A program made the translations under genes and the position numbers. From Amycolatopsis nalaikhensis (GTDB lineage: Bacteria > Actinomycetota > Actinomycetes > Mycobacteriales > Pseudonocardiaceae), in the NCBI RefSeq assembly GCF_030264295.1, contig NZ_CP127173.1:3355501-3419500 (forward strand): 64,000 nucleotides of DNA. The letters run 5' to 3'. The notes beneath the pieces were generated by a model. It did not search any database. It was not told the origin of the DNA and saw only the letters and a program-made list of their open reading frames with translations. How positions within the stretch are numbered: position 1 is the stretch's first letter; every line of letters begins with the position of its first letter. Below, piece after piece: positions 1-8,056 of this stretch.

Positions 1-1675
1 CGCCGACGACCGCGGCCTCGGCCACCGTCGGGTGCGACACCAGGGCCGACTCGACCTCGGTCGTCGAGATGCGGTGGCCGGACACGTTCATCACGTCGTC
101 GACGCGGCCCAGCAGCCAGACGTCACCGTCGTTGTCGTACTTCGCGCCGTCGCCGGCGAAGTAGAAGCCCTGCTCGCTGAACCGCGACCAGTACGTCTCC
201 TTGAAGCGCTCCTCGTCGCCCCAGACACCGCGCAGCATCGACGGCCACGGCTTGTCGAGCACCAGGTACCCGCCGCCGCCCGGGCCGACCTCGTTGCCCT
301 GGTCGTCGACGACCTTCGCGGAGATGCCCGGCAGGGCCTTCTGCGCCGAACCCGGCTTGGCCGCGGTGACGCCCGGCAGCGGCGAGATCATGATCGCGCC
401 GGTTTCGGTCTGCCACCACGTGTCGACGATCGGGGTCTTGTTCGCGCCGATGTTCTCGCGGTACCAGATCCACGCCTCGGGGTTGATCGGCTCGCCGACC
501 GAACCCAGCACGCGCAGCGTCGACAGGTCGTACTTCTCGGGGATTTCCGCGCCCCACTTCATGAAGGTGCGGATCAGCGTCGGCGCGGTGTAGTAGATGG
601 AGACCTTGTACTTCTGGATGATCTCCCAGTGCCGGCCCTCGTGGGGGGTGTTCGGCGTGCCTTCGTAGACGACCTGCGTGACGCGGTTGGCGAGCGGGCC
701 GTAGACGATGTAGCTGTGGCCGGTGATCCAGCCGATGTCCGCGGTGCACCAGTAGACGTCCTCGCCGGCCTTGTGGTCGAAGACGTTGTGGTGCGTGTAC
801 GCGGTCTGCGTCAGGAAACCGCCCGAGGTGTGCAGGATGCCCTTCGGCTTCCCGGTCGTCCCGGACGTGTAGAGGATGAACAGCGGGTGCTCGCTGTCGA
901 ACGCCTCGGGAGTGTGCTCTTCGGACTGTCCGTCGACGAGCTCGTGCCACCAGAGGTCGCGCGAGTCGGTCCACGGCACCTCGCCCTCGAGCTTGTCGCC
1001 CGTGCGCTTCACGACGATGACCTTTTCGACGGTCTCGGCGCCTTCGAGCGCTTCGTCGACATTGGCCTTCATCGGCGCGGCCTTGCCGCGGCGGAACTGG
1101 CCGTCGGAGGTGATCACGATCTTCGCGGCGGCGTCGTCGACGCGGGCCCGCAGCGCCGTCGGCGAGAAGCCGCCGAAGACGACGCTGTGCAGCGCGCCGA
1201 TCCGCGCGCACGCCAGCATCGCGAAGATGGCCTCGGGGACCATCTGCAGCTGGATCGCCACGACGTCGCCGGCGGTGACGCCGAGCGAGGCGAGTGCGTT
1301 GGCGGCCTTGGAAACCTCGGTCTTCAGCTCGGCGTAGGTGATGTCCCGGGTGTCACCCGGCTCGCCGACCCAGTGGATCGCGACCTGGTCGCCGTGGCCG
1401 GACTCGACGTGCCGGTCGACGCAGTTGTACGCGACGTTCAGCTTGCCGCCGACGAACCACTTCGCGAACGGCGCATTGGTCCAGTCCAGTACCGTGGTCC
1501 ACTTCGTGTCCCACGTCAGCCGCTCCGCCTGCTTCGCCCAGAACGCTTCGCGATCGGCGTCCGCTTCGGCGTAGAGATCGGCCTTCGCGTTCGCCTGAGC
1601 AGCGAACTCGTCGCTGGGCGGGAAGGTGCGGCTCTCGGTGAGCAGGTTGTCCAGGGCTGGGGACTGCTCGGTCAT
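1..1675 (-). CDS. acs: acetyl-CoA synthetase, 3' end cut by window edge
   Basis: AMP-forming acetate-CoA ligase: activates acetate with ATP to acetyl-AMP and then acetyl-CoA in the cytosol. About 558 codons are present, beginning MTEQSPALDNLL. The N-terminal ACS domain is followed by the adenylate-forming core with the P-loop-like motif YTSGTTGKPKG, the signature DTWWQTETGAIM and the hinge region GRVDDVMNVSGHRISTTE. The sequence leaves the window before the C-terminal PXXXXGK lysine that is the usual acetylation site. Start chosen at the ATG preceded by an AGGAGG-like site (complement of cctcct, 1686-1691). The acetyltransferase gene ends 100 bases upstream on the same strand. Identification is secure. 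Confidence 0.96.
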   Translation of the reverse strand, partial: MTEQSPALDNLLTESRTFPPSDEFAAQANAKADLYAEADADREAFWAKQAERLTWDTKWTTVLDWTNAPFAKWFVGGKLNVAYNCVDRHVESGHGDQVAIHWVGEPGDTRDITYAELKTEVSKAANALASLGVTAGDVVAIQLQMVPEAIFAMLACARIGALHSVVFGGFSPTALRARVDDAAAKIVITSDGQFRRGKAAPMKANVDEALEGAETVEKVIVVKRTGDKLEGEVPWTDSRDLWWHELVDGQSEEHTPEAFDSEHPLFILYTSGTTGKPKGILHTSGGFLTQTAYTHHNVFDHKAGEDVYWCTADIGWITGHSYIVYGPLANRVTQVVYEGTPNTPHEGRHWEIIQKYKVSIYYTAPTLIRTFMKWGAEIPEKYDLSTLRVLGSVGEPINPEAWIWYRENIGANKTPIVDTWWQTETGAIMISPLPGVTAAKPGSAQKALPGISAKVVDDQGNEVGPGGGGYLVLDKPWPSMLRGVWGDEERFKETYWSRFSEQGFYFAGDGAKYDNDGDVWLLGRVDDVMNVSGHRISTTEVESALVSHPTVAEAAVVG

Positions 1676-1775
1676 GGTTGCAAGGCCTCCTGTAGTGCGC
1701 CGAAACGACGGCTAGCGGCACGCTAGCGACGTTAGTCCGCCTTGTAAAAGGTTGCACCCACGTTGCCCCGCCGTT

Positions 1776-2378
1776 TCACCGAGGCAGGCGAGATCCGCTG
1801 ACTAAGCGTTCGTTCAGCCGAGCCTTCGCGGCCGGCCACTCCGGCGCCAGCATCGAGTACGTGACCGTGTCGCGCGACGAGCCGTCCGGGCGGATCCGGT
1901 GCGCCCGCAGGACGCCTTCGCGAAGCGCGCCAAGGCGTTCGATGGCGCGTTGCGAGCGGAGGTTGCGGATGTCGGTCTCCCACGCGACCCGTTGCGCGCC
2001 AAGGGTTTCGAACGCGTGCCGGAGGAGGAGCAGCTTCGACTCGGTGTTCAGCCCGGTGCGCTGCCAGTCCGCGCCGATCCACGTGTGCCCGATGGAGAGG
2101 ATCCGGTGCTTCTCGACGACCTGGTAGTACGACGTCGTCCCGGCGACCCGCCCGGAGGCGACGTCGATCTGCGCGAACGGCCGCCGGTCGGGGTCCGCGA
2201 GGGCCTCGGCCACCATCCGCTCGGCCGCGGGAAGATCCCCCGGCTGCCGGATGCTCAGCCACGCCCAGACGCCCGGGTCGGAACCCGCCTCGAACAGGCC
2301 CTTGGCGTGCTCGGGCGTCAAGGGCTCCAGGCGGACCTGCTCGCCGGACAGGGTCGGTCTCGCGTTCCAGTCGCTCAC
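1776..2378 (-). CDS. GNAT family N-acetyltransferase (RimJ/RimL type)
   Basis: 200-residue GNAT acetyltransferase, probably acting on a protein N-terminus or small amine; substrate unknown. It opens SDWNARPTLSGEQVRLEPL, typical of the RimJ/RimL group, and contains the core GHTWIGADWQRTGLNTESK around residues 110-128, where R/Q-X-X-G-X-G/A acetyl-CoA contacts are expected. Translation can be extended upstream in frame, but that would run through the promoter of the divergent phosphoribosyltransferase gene, so the GTG at 2378 is preferred. It lies directly upstream of acs on the same strand; protein acetyltransferases next to acs are sometimes regulators of Acs, but nothing here proves that. 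Confidence 0.85.
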   Translation of the reverse strand: MSDWNARPTLSGEQVRLEPLTPEHAKGLFEAGSDPGVWAWLSIRQPGDLPAAERMVAEALADPDRRPFAQIDVASGRVAGTTSYYQVVEKHRILSIGHTWIGADWQRTGLNTESKLLLLRHAFETLGAQRVAWETDIRNLRSQRAIERLGALREGVLRAHRIRPDGSSRDTVTYSMLAPEWPAAKARLNERLVSGSRLPR

Positions 2379-2490
2379 GTGATCACCGTAAACGCCGTAT
2401 TGGCTGCCTCTGATAGCCAATTTCCGAGCGTTTCCAGAGACCACTTCGGCGTTGCCTATGCTCGTCGGACCACGACGAAGGGCGAGATCG

Positions 2491-2988
2491 ATGGCCGAAG
2501 AGCGGGAAGAGCTGAGCTGGGAGCTGTTCGGCACGGCGAGCCGTGAACTGGCTCACACCATCGCCGACGACGGCTTCGCGCCGGACCTCGTCCTGTCCAT
2601 CGCCCGCGGCGGCCTGTTCGTCGCCGGCGCGCTCGGCTACGCGCTCGACGTGAAGAACCTGCACGTGATGAACGTCGAGTTCTACACCGGCGTCGACCAG
2701 CGCCTCGACCTGCCGGTGATGCTGCCGCCGGTGCCCAACGTCGTCGACCTGACGAGCAAGAAGGTGCTGATCGCCGACGACGTCGCCGACACCGGCGCGA
2801 CGCTCAAGCTGGTCCGCGACTTCTGCCTCGACCACGTCGCCGAGGTGCGCTCGGCGGTCATCTACGAAAAGCCGCACTCGACGGTCAAGTGCGAGTACGT
2901 CTGGCGGCACACCGACAAGTGGATCAACTTCCCGTGGTCGGTGCTGCCGCCCGTGGTCGCCCGCGAAGGCCAGGTGCTCGATGCCTGA
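2491..2988 (+). CDS. phosphoribosyltransferase (Gpt/HGPRT-like)
   Basis: 165-residue type I phosphoribosyltransferase. The PRPP-binding loop is clear: VLIADDVADTGATL at about residues 92-105, with the acidic pair followed by a TGAT loop. The N-terminal part holds SIARGGLFVAGAL, the PPi-loop region. The family transfers ribose-5-phosphate from PRPP to a purine such as hypoxanthine, guanine or xanthine; which base is used cannot be read. Start is the ATG at 2491 rather than the in-frame ATG at 2452, which would overlap the promoter region shared with the divergent acetyltransferase. The stop overlaps the next gene by 8 bases, indicating translational coupling. Confidence 0.88.
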   Translation: MAEEREELSWELFGTASRELAHTIADDGFAPDLVLSIARGGLFVAGALGYALDVKNLHVMNVEFYTGVDQRLDLPVMLPPVPNVVDLTSKKVLIADDVADTGATLKLVRDFCLDHVAEVRSAVIYEKPHSTVKCEYVWRHTDKWINFPWSVLPPVVAREGQVLDA

Positions 2989-3703
2989 CCCGCTGAAGCC
3001 CCTCCTCGACCTCGAAGGCGTCGCGGCGGCGGCGAAGTCCGCGCAGGACGCCGTGTTCAAGGTGCACCGCCTCCCGGCCAACCTCCGCGGCGGCGCGGCG
3101 ACGGCGGCCGAGGCGTCGGTCCGCGCGGCGCGCGCGTCGGCGGGCATCGAGGGCGCGAACCCCGAGCTGCCCGCTGACGGCGCGGTCGCCGACCCGGTCC
3201 TCGCGGGCGCGCTGCGCGTCGCGGAGACGCTGGAGTCGCTGCTGCCGACGTGGCGCCGGGCACCGCTGCAGGCGTTGGCGCGCTTGCACGTCCTGGCCGC
3301 GGCGGACCTCGTCGACGACCTGGATGCCTTGGGGCGCCCGCATTCCGGCGGCGGCCGGCTCGAAATGCTGGCCCAGCTGGTGACCGGCGCGACGTCGGTG
3401 CCGGGCCCGGTCCTGACCGCGGTGGTGCACGGGGAACTGTTGGCGCTCAAGCCGTTCGGCAGCGCGGACGGCGTCGTCGCGCGGGCGGCGGCGCGGCTGA
3501 CGATGGTCGCGACGGGCCTCGACCCGAAGGCCTTGAGCGTCCCCGAAGTCGCGTTCTTCCGCCGGGTGCCTCGTTACCTCGAGGCCGCCGAAGGCTTCGC
3601 GGGCGGAACGCCGGAGGGCGTCCGGGCGTGGCTGCTCTTCTGCTGCGAAGCGTTCGAAGCAGGGGCGCGCGAAGCGAAGAGCATTTCGGACGCCGCTTCC
3701 TAG
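2981..3703 (+). CDS. Fic-like protein with degenerate active-site motif
   Basis: 240-residue all-alpha protein. The segment [12 protein letters not shown] (about residues 49-60) resembles the S-X-I-E-G inhibitory helix seen in Fic proteins. [19 protein letters not shown] (about 150-168) sits where Fic AMP-transferases have HPFXXGNGRXXR, but the catalytic histidine is replaced (KPF), the glycine-asparagine pair is changed and the first arginine is missing. Members of this group in Streptomyces are often labelled oxidoreductase; nothing in this sequence supports that. It is coupled to the phosphoribosyltransferase by an 8-base overlap and ends convergently with the epimerase gene, sharing the palindrome CTAG as the two stop codons. 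Function unknown; nucleotide-transfer activity is doubtful. Confidence 0.65.
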   Translation: MPDPLKPLLDLEGVAAAAKSAQDAVFKVHRLPANLRGGAATAAEASVRAARASAGIEGANPELPADGAVADPVLAGALRVAETLESLLPTWRRAPLQALARLHVLAAADLVDDLDALGRPHSGGGRLEMLAQLVTGATSVPGPVLTAVVHGELLALKPFGSADGVVARAAARLTMVATGLDPKALSVPEVAFFRRVPRYLEAAEGFAGGTPEGVRAWLLFCCEAFEAGAREAKSISDAAS

Positions 3704-4689
3704 GCGGCGAGGGCCGCGAGCAGTTCGCGCTCACGCCGCGCGCTGAGGCCCGCACGCCGTTCCCGGTCCAGGCCCTGCTCGCGCTCCCAGCGCAGTGTGT
3801 CGGCGAGCAGTTCCGCGCGGGGCCGGTGCCGCAGCCCCGCGGCGCGCGCCGCGGAACCGTCGCGTGCCGACCACCCTTCCCAGCCCGGCTCGGCCAGCCA
3901 CAGGGGCAGCGATTCCGGCCCCATGTACTCCGCCACGCCGTGGGCGAGCAGCCACGCCGATTCGGCGGCGACCACCGGGCCGGTGTGCCCGCCGGCGGCG
4001 CGGGACAGCTCGATCCACTCTCCGAACGGGACGACCGGGCCGACCGCGTTGTACGTGCCGGTGGTCCCGGTCTCGGCTGCGTCGAGCAGCCAGGAGGCGA
4101 GGTCCCGGACGTCGATCACCTGGGTGGGTGCGGCCGGCGTGGCGGGGACCAGCATCGGCCCTCGCGGATCGTGTGCGGCGCGGGCGACCCAGTACCCGGA
4201 GCGCCCGCTGTGATCGCCGGGGCCGCCGATGAGCCCGGCTCGCGCGATGAGGAGCCGGTCGCCCGCCACGGCCGCCGACGCCTGCTCGCAGGCGACCTTC
4301 GCCTCGCCGTACAGCTCGCGGCCGGCCTCGCTCCGGTCGGTCGGGGCGAGCAGGGCCGCGGACTCGTCCGCCCCCGGCGAGGCGTGGGAGGCGTAGACGT
4401 TGCCGGACGAGACGTACACCCAGTGCCCGGCCCTGCGGCCCAGCGCGTCGAGCGCGCCACGAACGAAGCCCGGCTGCCACGACACCTCGACGACCGCGTC
4501 CCACGCCCGGCCGAGCACGGGCTCGTACGCCGACGGATCACGCCGGTCGGCGGCGACCAGCGTCGCTCCGGCCGCGACCTCTCCGCTCTCACCCCGGGCG
4601 AGGCAGGTCACCCGGTGACCGCGGTCGACCGCCTGCCGGGACAGCTCCCGCCCCACCCACGCCGTTCCGCCCAGAACCAGGATCTCCAC
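3700..4689 (-). CDS. NAD-dependent epimerase/dehydratase family protein
   Basis: 329-residue extended short-chain dehydrogenase. The N-terminal Rossmann glycine motif is LGGTAWVG (residues 5-12). [11 protein letters not shown] (about 90-100) supplies the serine, and the usual YxxxK appears as YGEAK at about 126-130, so the catalytic Ser-Tyr-Lys set is present. Substrate unknown; family members act on nucleotide sugars or related compounds. Start taken at GTG 4689, giving MEILVLGG; a TTG four codons upstream (4701) is also possible. Its stop overlaps the convergent Fic-like gene by 4 bases. The Ni/Co transporter gene ends 64 bases upstream on the same strand. Confidence 0.85.
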   Translation of the reverse strand: MEILVLGGTAWVGRELSRQAVDRGHRVTCLARGESGEVAAGATLVAADRRDPSAYEPVLGRAWDAVVEVSWQPGFVRGALDALGRRAGHWVYVSSGNVYASHASPGADESAALLAPTDRSEAGRELYGEAKVACEQASAAVAGDRLLIARAGLIGGPGDHSGRSGYWVARAAHDPRGPMLVPATPAAPTQVIDVRDLASWLLDAAETGTTGTYNAVGPVVPFGEWIELSRAAGGHTGPVVAAESAWLLAHGVAEYMGPESLPLWLAEPGWEGWSARDGSAARAAGLRHRPRAELLADTLRWEREQGLDRERRAGLSARRERELLAALAA

Positions 4690-4753
4690 CCCGGCAGCCA
4701 AGCACGGGATCCCCGCCCCGCCGGCCGGATTCGCTGACGGCGGACGCGGTGTC

Positions 4754-5839
4754 CTAAGCGGACAGCTTCGCCGACCACTTCTCTTCGATCCGCCCGAACC
4801 GCCACACCGCGAGCGCGACGACCCACGTCAGCACGAACAACCCCACGATCCCGAACCCGACGTAGTCCAGGTCCACCGACGCGATCGCGGCGAGCGGCCC
4901 CGACGTGATGTCCAGCTTCTCGGCGAGGATCGACACCAGCTCGACGGTCCCGATCAGCAGCGCCACCGCGACCGACAGCGCGGTCACCGTGATGTTGTAG
5001 AAGATCTTGCGCACCGGCTTCGCGAACGCCCAGCCGTAGGCGAAGTTCATGAAGCAGCCGTCCACGGTGTCGAACAGGCTCATCCCGGCGGCGAACAGGA
5101 TCGGCAGCACCAGGATCGCGTACCAGGGCAGCGCGAACGTCGCCGCGCCCGCGGCCAGCACCAGCAGCCCGATTTCGGTGGCGGTGTCGAAACCCAGCCC
5201 GAACAACACGCCGACCGGGTAGATGTGCCACGGCTTGCGCACGGCCTTCGTCGCGCCGCGCAGCAGCCGGTTCAGCACGCCGCGGTTGTCCAGCTGGTGC
5301 TCCAGCGCGGCTTCGTCGAACTCGCCGTGGCGCATCCGCTTGAACACCCGCAGGATGCCGACGAGCACCACGAGGTTCAGGATCCCGATCACGTACAGGA
5401 AAACGCCGGACACCGACGTCCCGATGAGGCCGGTCGCGTCGTGCAACGCCGAGGAGTCGTCCTCGACCTGCCCGGCCAGCGCGCGGACGCCCAGCGACAG
5501 CAGCAGGCACAGCGCGAAGACGATCGTCGAGTGCCCGAGGGAGAACCAGAAGCCGACCGAGAGCGGGCGCTGGCCGTCGGCCATCAGCTTGCGGGTCGTG
5601 TTGTCGATCGCCGCGATGTGGTCGGCGTCGAAGGCGTGCCGCATGCCGAGCGTGAACGCCGTGACGCCGAGGCCGATCCCGAACACGCCGGACGTGCCCA
5701 GCGCGTAGTGGTGGGGTGCGACGAAGGCCGCCAGCACCACCCAGCCCACGACGTTGAGCAGCAGGATGACCCCCGCCATCCCGCCGACCGACACCCACTC
5801 GCGACGCGAAAGCCGCGCGCTGGAGCCCTTCATGCCCAC
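4754..5839 (-). CDS. NiCoT family nickel/cobalt transporter
   Basis: 361-residue integral membrane permease of the NiCoT (HoxN/NixA) family, importing Ni2+ and/or Co2+. The family signature [14 protein letters not shown] lies in the second membrane segment (about residues 66-79), and [16 protein letters not shown] carries the second conserved motif (G-H-S-T-V/I-V). Seven to eight hydrophobic segments are visible. ATG at 5839 or 5833 can both serve. The gene follows murQ by 51 bases on the same strand; a short dyad (5848-5863) lies just upstream. Metal specificity cannot be settled from sequence. There are no urease, hydrogenase or cobalamin genes in the window to point to a client enzyme. Confidence 0.92.
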   Translation of the reverse strand: MGMKGSSARLSRREWVSVGGMAGVILLLNVVGWVVLAAFVAPHHYALGTSGVFGIGLGVTAFTLGMRHAFDADHIAAIDNTTRKLMADGQRPLSVGFWFSLGHSTIVFALCLLLSLGVRALAGQVEDDSSALHDATGLIGTSVSGVFLYVIGILNLVVLVGILRVFKRMRHGEFDEAALEHQLDNRGVLNRLLRGATKAVRKPWHIYPVGVLFGLGFDTATEIGLLVLAAGAATFALPWYAILVLPILFAAGMSLFDTVDGCFMNFAYGWAFAKPVRKIFYNITVTALSVAVALLIGTVELVSILAEKLDITSGPLAAIASVDLDYVGFGIVGLFVLTWVVALAVWRFGRIEEKWSAKLSA

Positions 5840-5847
5840 CCGCCTTC

Positions 5848-5863
5848 CCTCTCATCTGAGAGG
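5848..5863. promoter_or_regulatory. short perfect dyad upstream of Ni/Co transporter
   Basis: CCTCTCA-TC-TGAGAGG, seven-base arms around a 2-base centre, 9 bases from the transporter start. It could be a metal-regulator operator or a small hairpin in the leader. No specific regulator is recognised. Confidence 0.35.
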
Positions 5864-5890
5864 TTAGGCAGGTGAACAGATGAAGGGAAG

Positions 5891-6844
5891 TCAGCTCGCC
5901 CGCGCCCGCACGACGTCGAGTGCCTTGCGGACGTGCCCACCCGACGCGTGCAGCGCCTTCGCCGCCGTCTTGACGTCGACTCCGGAAAGCAGGTGCACCA
6001 GCGCCACCTTGAGGTCGCCCCCGGCCTCGGTGAGCGCGTCCGAGCAGTCCGCCATCGTCATGCCGGTGGCTTCCTGCAGGATCCGGATGGTCCGGCCGCG
6101 CAGCTTCGCGTTGGTGGCCCGCATGCTGACCATCAGGTTCGAGTAGGTCCGGCCCAGCTTGATCATCGTCGCCGTGGAGAACGACGTCAGGATCATCTTC
6201 TGCGCCGTGCCCGCCTTCATCCGCGTCGAGCCGGCGATCGCCTCCGGGCCGGTGTCGACGGCGATGAGCACGTCGACGCCGGCGGGCTTGGCGGCCTTCG
6301 GGTTGCCCGACACCAGGCCGGTGCGGGCGCCCTGGCGCGATGCGGCGGCGAGCGCGCCCAAGACGTACGGCGTCCTGCCCGACGCCGTCAGCCCGAGCAC
6401 GAAGTCACCCGGCTGGACCATCGCGGCCATCTCGGCCGCGCCGGCCCCGTCGTCGTCCTCCGCGTTTTCGACGGCACTGCGCAAGGCCTTCTCGCCGCCG
6501 GCGTGATGCGCGATGAACCAGTCCGCCGGCACGTTGAACGTCGGCACCAGCTCGGCCGCGTCCAAGGTGGCCAGCCGGCCGGACGTGCCCGCGCCGACGT
6601 AGTGCACCCGGCCACCGGACCGCAGGGCGTCCACCGCGTAGTCCACCGCGCGCGCCACCTGCGGCAGGACCGCGGCGACGGCACCGGGGACCGTCCGGTC
6701 CTCGGCGTTGATCGCGCCCAGGATCCCCGCGGTGGACATCAGGTCGATGTCCGTGGTGCGGGGATTGCGGGTCTCGGTCGGCGAATCGACGTGCACCGCC
6801 TGCACGGGGACGGTCATCATGCGCCTCACTTTTTCTCCGGTCAT
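5891..6844 (-). CDS. murQ: N-acetylmuramic acid 6-phosphate etherase
   Basis: 317-residue cytosolic enzyme of the SIS family that cleaves the lactyl ether of MurNAc-6-phosphate to GlcNAc-6-phosphate and D-lactate in cell-wall recycling. Family marks: an N-terminal TETRNP segment, the SIS domain with VHYVGAGTSGRLATLDAAE, the GLTASGRTPYVLGAL loop, and the signature AIAGSTRMKAGTAQKM. A C-terminal UBA-like helical region follows (HASGGHVRKALDVV). Length is normal. Start is the ATG at 6844, which overlaps the TAA of the upstream regulator by one base (TAATG), so the two are co-translated. It forms the cytosolic end of the recycling block with nagZ, namZ and the amiE-like gene upstream. Confidence 0.95.
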   Translation of the reverse strand: MTGEKVRRMMTVPVQAVHVDSPTETRNPRTTDIDLMSTAGILGAINAEDRTVPGAVAAVLPQVARAVDYAVDALRSGGRVHYVGAGTSGRLATLDAAELVPTFNVPADWFIAHHAGGEKALRSAVENAEDDDGAGAAEMAAMVQPGDFVLGLTASGRTPYVLGALAAASRQGARTGLVSGNPKAAKPAGVDVLIAVDTGPEAIAGSTRMKAGTAQKMILTSFSTATMIKLGRTYSNLMVSMRATNAKLRGRTIRILQEATGMTMADCSDALTEAGGDLKVALVHLLSGVDVKTAAKALHASGGHVRKALDVVRARAS

Positions 6845-7845
6845 TACTTGCCGGTTTCCCGCGGACGGCGACGACCGTCCGGCCTGACCCCCAAGCGGTG
6901 CGAGCCGACCGCGTCCCTGGTGGCGTCCAGAGCGCTGACCGACGCGTCCATGTGCTGCTGCGCGACGCCGATGAACAGGCAGTCGATGACGGTGAGCTGC
7001 GCGATGCGGCTCGCGGTGGCACCCGAACGGAAAGTGGTTTCCCGCGCCGCCGTCGTCAAAACGTGGTCGGCGACCTCGGTGATCGGGGAGCGGGGGAAGT
7101 TCGTCACGGCGACGGTGATCGCGCCGTGCTCGCGGGCCACCCGCAGCGCCTCGACGGTGTCGGTGGTCGCGCCGGTGTGCGAGACGCCGATCGCGACGTC
7201 ACCGGGGCTCAGCACCGCGGCCGAGGTGAGCATGATGTGCGTGTCCGACCACGCGAAGCACACGCGGCCGATGCGGTGCAGCTTCTGCTGCAGGTCGGCG
7301 GCGACGAACGCGCTCGCGCCCACGCCGTAGACGTCGACGCGGCCGGCGCTCGCCACGATCTCGATGACGCGCTCCAGCGTGGCGACGTCGAGCTGGTCGG
7401 CCGTCTCCTCGACCGCGCGGGCGTCGGCGAAGCTGACCTTGCCGATGACGGCGGCCAGGTCGTCCTCCGGGCCGATCTCGCCACCGAGGTTGCGCGTGGT
7501 GCGGGCCTCGGTGCGCGCGGTGTCCGCGGCCAGCGCGATGCGCAGCTGCGGGTACCCGCCGACGCCGACGGCCTTGCAGAACCGCGTCACGGTGGTCTCG
7601 CTCGTGTTGGCGGCCAGCGCCACCTCGGTGATGCTGCGTCTGGCCACCGCGGCCGGGTCTTCCAGCACCACCTTCGCCACGCGCTGCTCGGCGCGGGCCA
7701 GGCCGGGGAGCAGGGACCGGATCCGCACCAGCGGGCTGGCGTCGGCGTCGCGCACGGCCGTCTGGACCGATACGGGCTCGGACGGTGCCGTGCCGACTAC
7801 GGATTCGGTATCACTCACCGTCGGAAAGTTACTAACCGTTGGCAT
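6844..7845 (-). CDS. murR: RpiR-family regulator, MurR-like
   Basis: 333-residue transcription factor with an N-terminal RpiR helix-turn-helix (about residues 55-110, including VALAANTSETTVTRFCKAVG) and a C-terminal SIS domain (about 150-290, with VYGVGASAFVAADLQQKL and GVSHTGATTDTVEAL) that binds a phosphosugar. In B. subtilis and E. coli, MurR of this family controls MurNAc catabolism and responds to MurNAc-6-P. One-base overlap with murQ supports that role. Start chosen as ATG 7845; reading can be extended in frame to 7968, but that runs through the likely promoter and operator. Symbol assigned by context and family, not by specific residues. Confidence 0.82.
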   Translation of the reverse strand: MPTVSNFPTVSDTESVVGTAPSEPVSVQTAVRDADASPLVRIRSLLPGLARAEQRVAKVVLEDPAAVARRSITEVALAANTSETTVTRFCKAVGVGGYPQLRIALAADTARTEARTTRNLGGEIGPEDDLAAVIGKVSFADARAVEETADQLDVATLERVIEIVASAGRVDVYGVGASAFVAADLQQKLHRIGRVCFAWSDTHIMLTSAAVLSPGDVAIGVSHTGATTDTVEALRVAREHGAITVAVTNFPRSPITEVADHVLTTAARETTFRSGATASRIAQLTVIDCLFIGVAQQHMDASVSALDATRDAVGSHRLGVRPDGRRRPRETGK

Positions 7846-7948
7846 TTGCGACAAGGCTACCCACACCCTTCGGTACGATCGCAACCCGTCCGTGTCTGCG
7901 GATCTAGATTTGCGATTAATCGTTGACCAGAAAGTCGCCAACAGGGTC

Positions 7949-7966
7949 GACCTTGTTAACGAGGTC
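7949..7966. promoter_or_regulatory. palindrome upstream of murR-murQ, candidate MurR operator
   Basis: GACCTTGTTAACGAGGTC, an 18-bp dyad centred on GTTAAC with one mismatched pair, lies 104 bases before the murR start in a 211-base intergenic stretch (7846-8056) that is markedly more A+T-rich than its surroundings. RpiR-type regulators bind such dyads near their own promoter. The same stretch holds an A+T-rich patch (TAGATTTGCGATTAATCG, 7904-7921) that may be the promoter. Binding is inferred. Confidence 0.45.
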
Positions 7967-8056
7967 AAGCTAACGACTTGGCAACTTAGTGTCGCGGTGC
8001 AAGCGGCAAGAGGACGGTTAACTCCGGCTAATGGTCGACGGTGAGCAACACTCTCG

